A stretch of 23,248 bases of DNA. Origin: JAUXIQ01 sp030620925 [NCBI: Nitrospinota bacterium] (GTDB lineage: Bacteria; JAUXIQ01). Location of the stretch: contig JAUXIQ010000004.1 of NCBI GenBank assembly GCA_030620925.1, positions 1 through 23,248 on the forward strand, given 5' to 3'. Shown one piece after another: positions 21,859-23,248 of this stretch. The notes beneath the pieces were generated by a model. That model had not been told where the DNA came from. It did not search any database and was given only the letters and a program-made list of their open reading frames with translations. Within the stretch, counting starts at the first letter, position 1; the number at the start of each line of letters is the position of its first letter. The position numbers were made by a program, and so were the translations under genes.

Positions 21859-21935
21859 AATGCCTTATCTATTTATCAAAGGTTTTCCTTCTTAATGTTG
21901 TGCTTAATTGCCCGAAAAATAAGAAGGGAGGGAAC

Positions 21936-23021
21936 GTGTTCAGTGATCTGACACCCACGGACGAAAGAACCGCTGAATACAGGGCGGTTGCCGACCTTTA
22001 CCACGGTTTTTTTACCGGCTTCATCCTTACGCTGGTAACCCGTCGAGGAGTGCAGGATGCAGCGGAGTTTACCTACCGGCTGTTTCGCCGTAAGCATCAT
22101 GAGCAGTTTCTGCCGGGTCTGGAGAAGCTGGGCATAAGCCATTTGCCCGCCCCGGTGGCTTCCGCACAATTTCACTACCTTGCCAACAGGATAGGCGAGG
22201 TGAAAGTAGAATACATGTACGAATCCGACCGCAAAGCCTGGATTCGTTATCCCCCGCCTCGTTATGCCTGGTATGATGCGGCTATTGCGGGGATTCCCGG
22301 GGCGGTATCCCGCGCGATGGTCCGGGGCTGGCACGGAAACAACGGCGTTTCACTGGGCAACCCGCGGGTCGGCTTTGTCTGCACCAAGCAGACTATGGAC
22401 GCTCAGCCAGGGCTGGAAGGCTACTTCTACGAGTATGATCACGAGCTGGAGCCGGAGGACAGGGTGAGGTTTGCGCGGGGGGAGGAAGGCCCCGATTTTG
22501 ACCCGGAAGCGGCGCCGAGGCTTCCATCTCAGGACTGGCCCGAAGAAAGGCTGCACAAAGCTCTGCGCAATTTCGGCATGGATTGGTGGTGCAGCATGAC
22601 GTTGGAGGCCATCGATCTGTTCGGTCCTGCCGACGCCCGTTATCTGTCCGGTCTGACGGGGACACTCATCGGCTTGCATTATTACGAACGGACGGCGCGC
22701 ACCCTGGGCATCTCCGGCCGGGATGCAAACAGCTTCGCAGAGCTCATGCTGAGGATGGCGCGCGGCCAGGGGGAAGAGGCTTCCAGCGAGCGTGTCGGCG
22801 ATGCCATCGTTATTCGCCAGCTCGACTGGCGAATGATGCAGGAACAGACGAACCCGCATCCAGCCGCCTTCGAAGCCTGGAACTGCCTCTGGGAAGGATT
22901 ACTTTCCGCTCACAACAATCATTTGCGTCTGGATGTGCGAGGACGAATGGATTTAGGGGATGATTTCTTCGAGTGGAGGATTCTCCCGCGCCGCCCTTCA
23001 AAAATCGGCCGCAGCACCTGA
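21936..23021 (+). CDS. Conserved-looking protein of unknown function with an internal duplication
   Basis: 361 residues from the GTG at 21936, which has AAGGGAGG just upstream. A GTG at 21900 is also open but has no ribosome site. I do not recognise the family. It is soluble-looking, with no signal peptide or membrane helix. Residues 25-68 (start FFTGFILTLVTRRG) and 217-260 (start WWCSMTLEAIDLFG) align without gaps. They share the Gly at position 14, Asp-Ala at 17-18 and an ending LGIS. In each half the helical part is followed by a strand-rich part ending in an aromatic-acidic strand (GYFYEYDHEL and DDFFEWRIL). A remote likeness in layout to the ATC-hydrolase or V4R-type small-molecule domains is possible but unproven. 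It lies on the same strand as the AOR group but after a probable terminator. Confidence 0.7.
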   Translation: MFSDLTPTDERTAEYRAVADLYHGFFTGFILTLVTRRGVQDAAEFTYRLFRRKHHEQFLPGLEKLGISHLPAPVASAQFHYLANRIGEVKVEYMYESDRKAWIRYPPPRYAWYDAAIAGIPGAVSRAMVRGWHGNNGVSLGNPRVGFVCTKQTMDAQPGLEGYFYEYDHELEPEDRVRFARGEEGPDFDPEAAPRLPSQDWPEERLHKALRNFGMDWWCSMTLEAIDLFGPADARYLSGLTGTLIGLHYYERTARTLGISGRDANSFAELMLRMARGQGEEASSERVGDAIVIRQLDWRMMQEQTNPHPAAFEAWNCLWEGLLSAHNNHLRLDVRGRMDLGDDFFEWRILPRRPSKIGRST

Positions 23022-23248
23022 AAAAACCTGCCATAGCAAATAGTGCGGAATTCTCAAATCGGTGATTCAGGAAAGGTCGGAGTATTATAGTAGGATATTA
23101 TTAGGAAGGAAAAAAATCCTGTTTCTTTATCACACAAAGGAGGAAACGTTCCCCTATAGAACCATTGGTAAATGGTGTTGGCCTATAAAAGATATTGTAG
23201 TAATGTTCCCTAAGACTTCGTTAGAAGGGATTCCCGCCACCCCTGAGC
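23022..23248. other. Downstream intergenic end of the window
   Basis: 227 bp, AT-rich. A strong Shine-Dalgarno-like AAAGGAGG (about 23136-23143) is not followed by a usable start codon. An ATG at 23203 opens a frame (MFPKTSLEGIPATPE) that runs off the end of the window, but it has no ribosome site. A small AGGA...TCCT hairpin precedes these. Nothing can be called. Confidence 0.5.

Noticed and set aside
23130-23248. Start of a new gene behind AAAGGAGG at about 23136-23143
   Set aside because: No ATG, GTG or TTG at workable spacing gives an open frame; the frame from ATG 23203 lacks a ribosome site and is cut by the window end.

Overview
The window looks like a chromosomal piece of a strictly anaerobic, Gram-negative, fairly GC-rich bacterium. 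The signs are a tungsten- or molybdenum-type aldehyde:ferredoxin oxidoreductase with its own ferredoxin, several oxygen-sensitive [4Fe-4S] proteins, a TonB-like envelope protein, a sigma-54 (NtrC-type) regulator and a FabK-type enoyl reductase. A Desulfobacterota (former Deltaproteobacteria) relative fits best, but this is inferred from gene content only and was not tested by a search. No rRNA, tRNA, CRISPR array, transposase or phage gene was seen.

Left part (1-5953, + strand): a compact operon with the tail of a DUF58 protein, a BatA-like von Willebrand factor A (VWA) membrane protein, a larger double-VWA/glutamine-amidotransferase-like membrane protein, and a periplasmic ligand-binding protein of the branched-chain amino acid receptor family. 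The last start codon overlaps the preceding stop (ATGA). Next is a 610-bp gene-free stretch full of palindromic repeats, then a fatty-acyl operon (6564-8979: FabK-type enoyl reductase, QueG-like Fe-S protein, crotonase), a TonB-like protein behind a good promoter (9161-10363) and a 13-TPR exported protein (10576-11982). The TPR stop codon lies inside a palindromic repeat, and 437 bp of further repeats follow.

Middle part (12420-16954, - strand): lipB (lipoate biosynthesis) and an AcoX/NAD-kinase-like gene run together from a clear promoter. Upstream of them is a two-component pair: an intact NtrC-family regulator and a histidine-kinase-like partner that has lost the residues needed for ATP binding.

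Right part (17342-23021, + strand): divergent from the two-component pair lies an acyl-CoA synthetase, a MoaD/ThiS-like small protein, an aldehyde ferredoxin oxidoreductase, a three-cluster ferredoxin and an unrecognised 361-residue protein with an internal duplication. The plausible pathway is aldehyde to carboxylate (AOR, electrons to ferredoxin), then carboxylate to acyl-CoA (synthetase), or the reverse for the AOR step.

The most notable signals are the degenerate kinase next to an intact sigma-54 regulator, the duplicated unknown protein behind the AOR module, the MoaD-like protein with two residues after its GG, the VWA-receptor coupling, and families of palindromic repeats, including a 42-bp inverted pair that brackets about 5.8 kb of genes.
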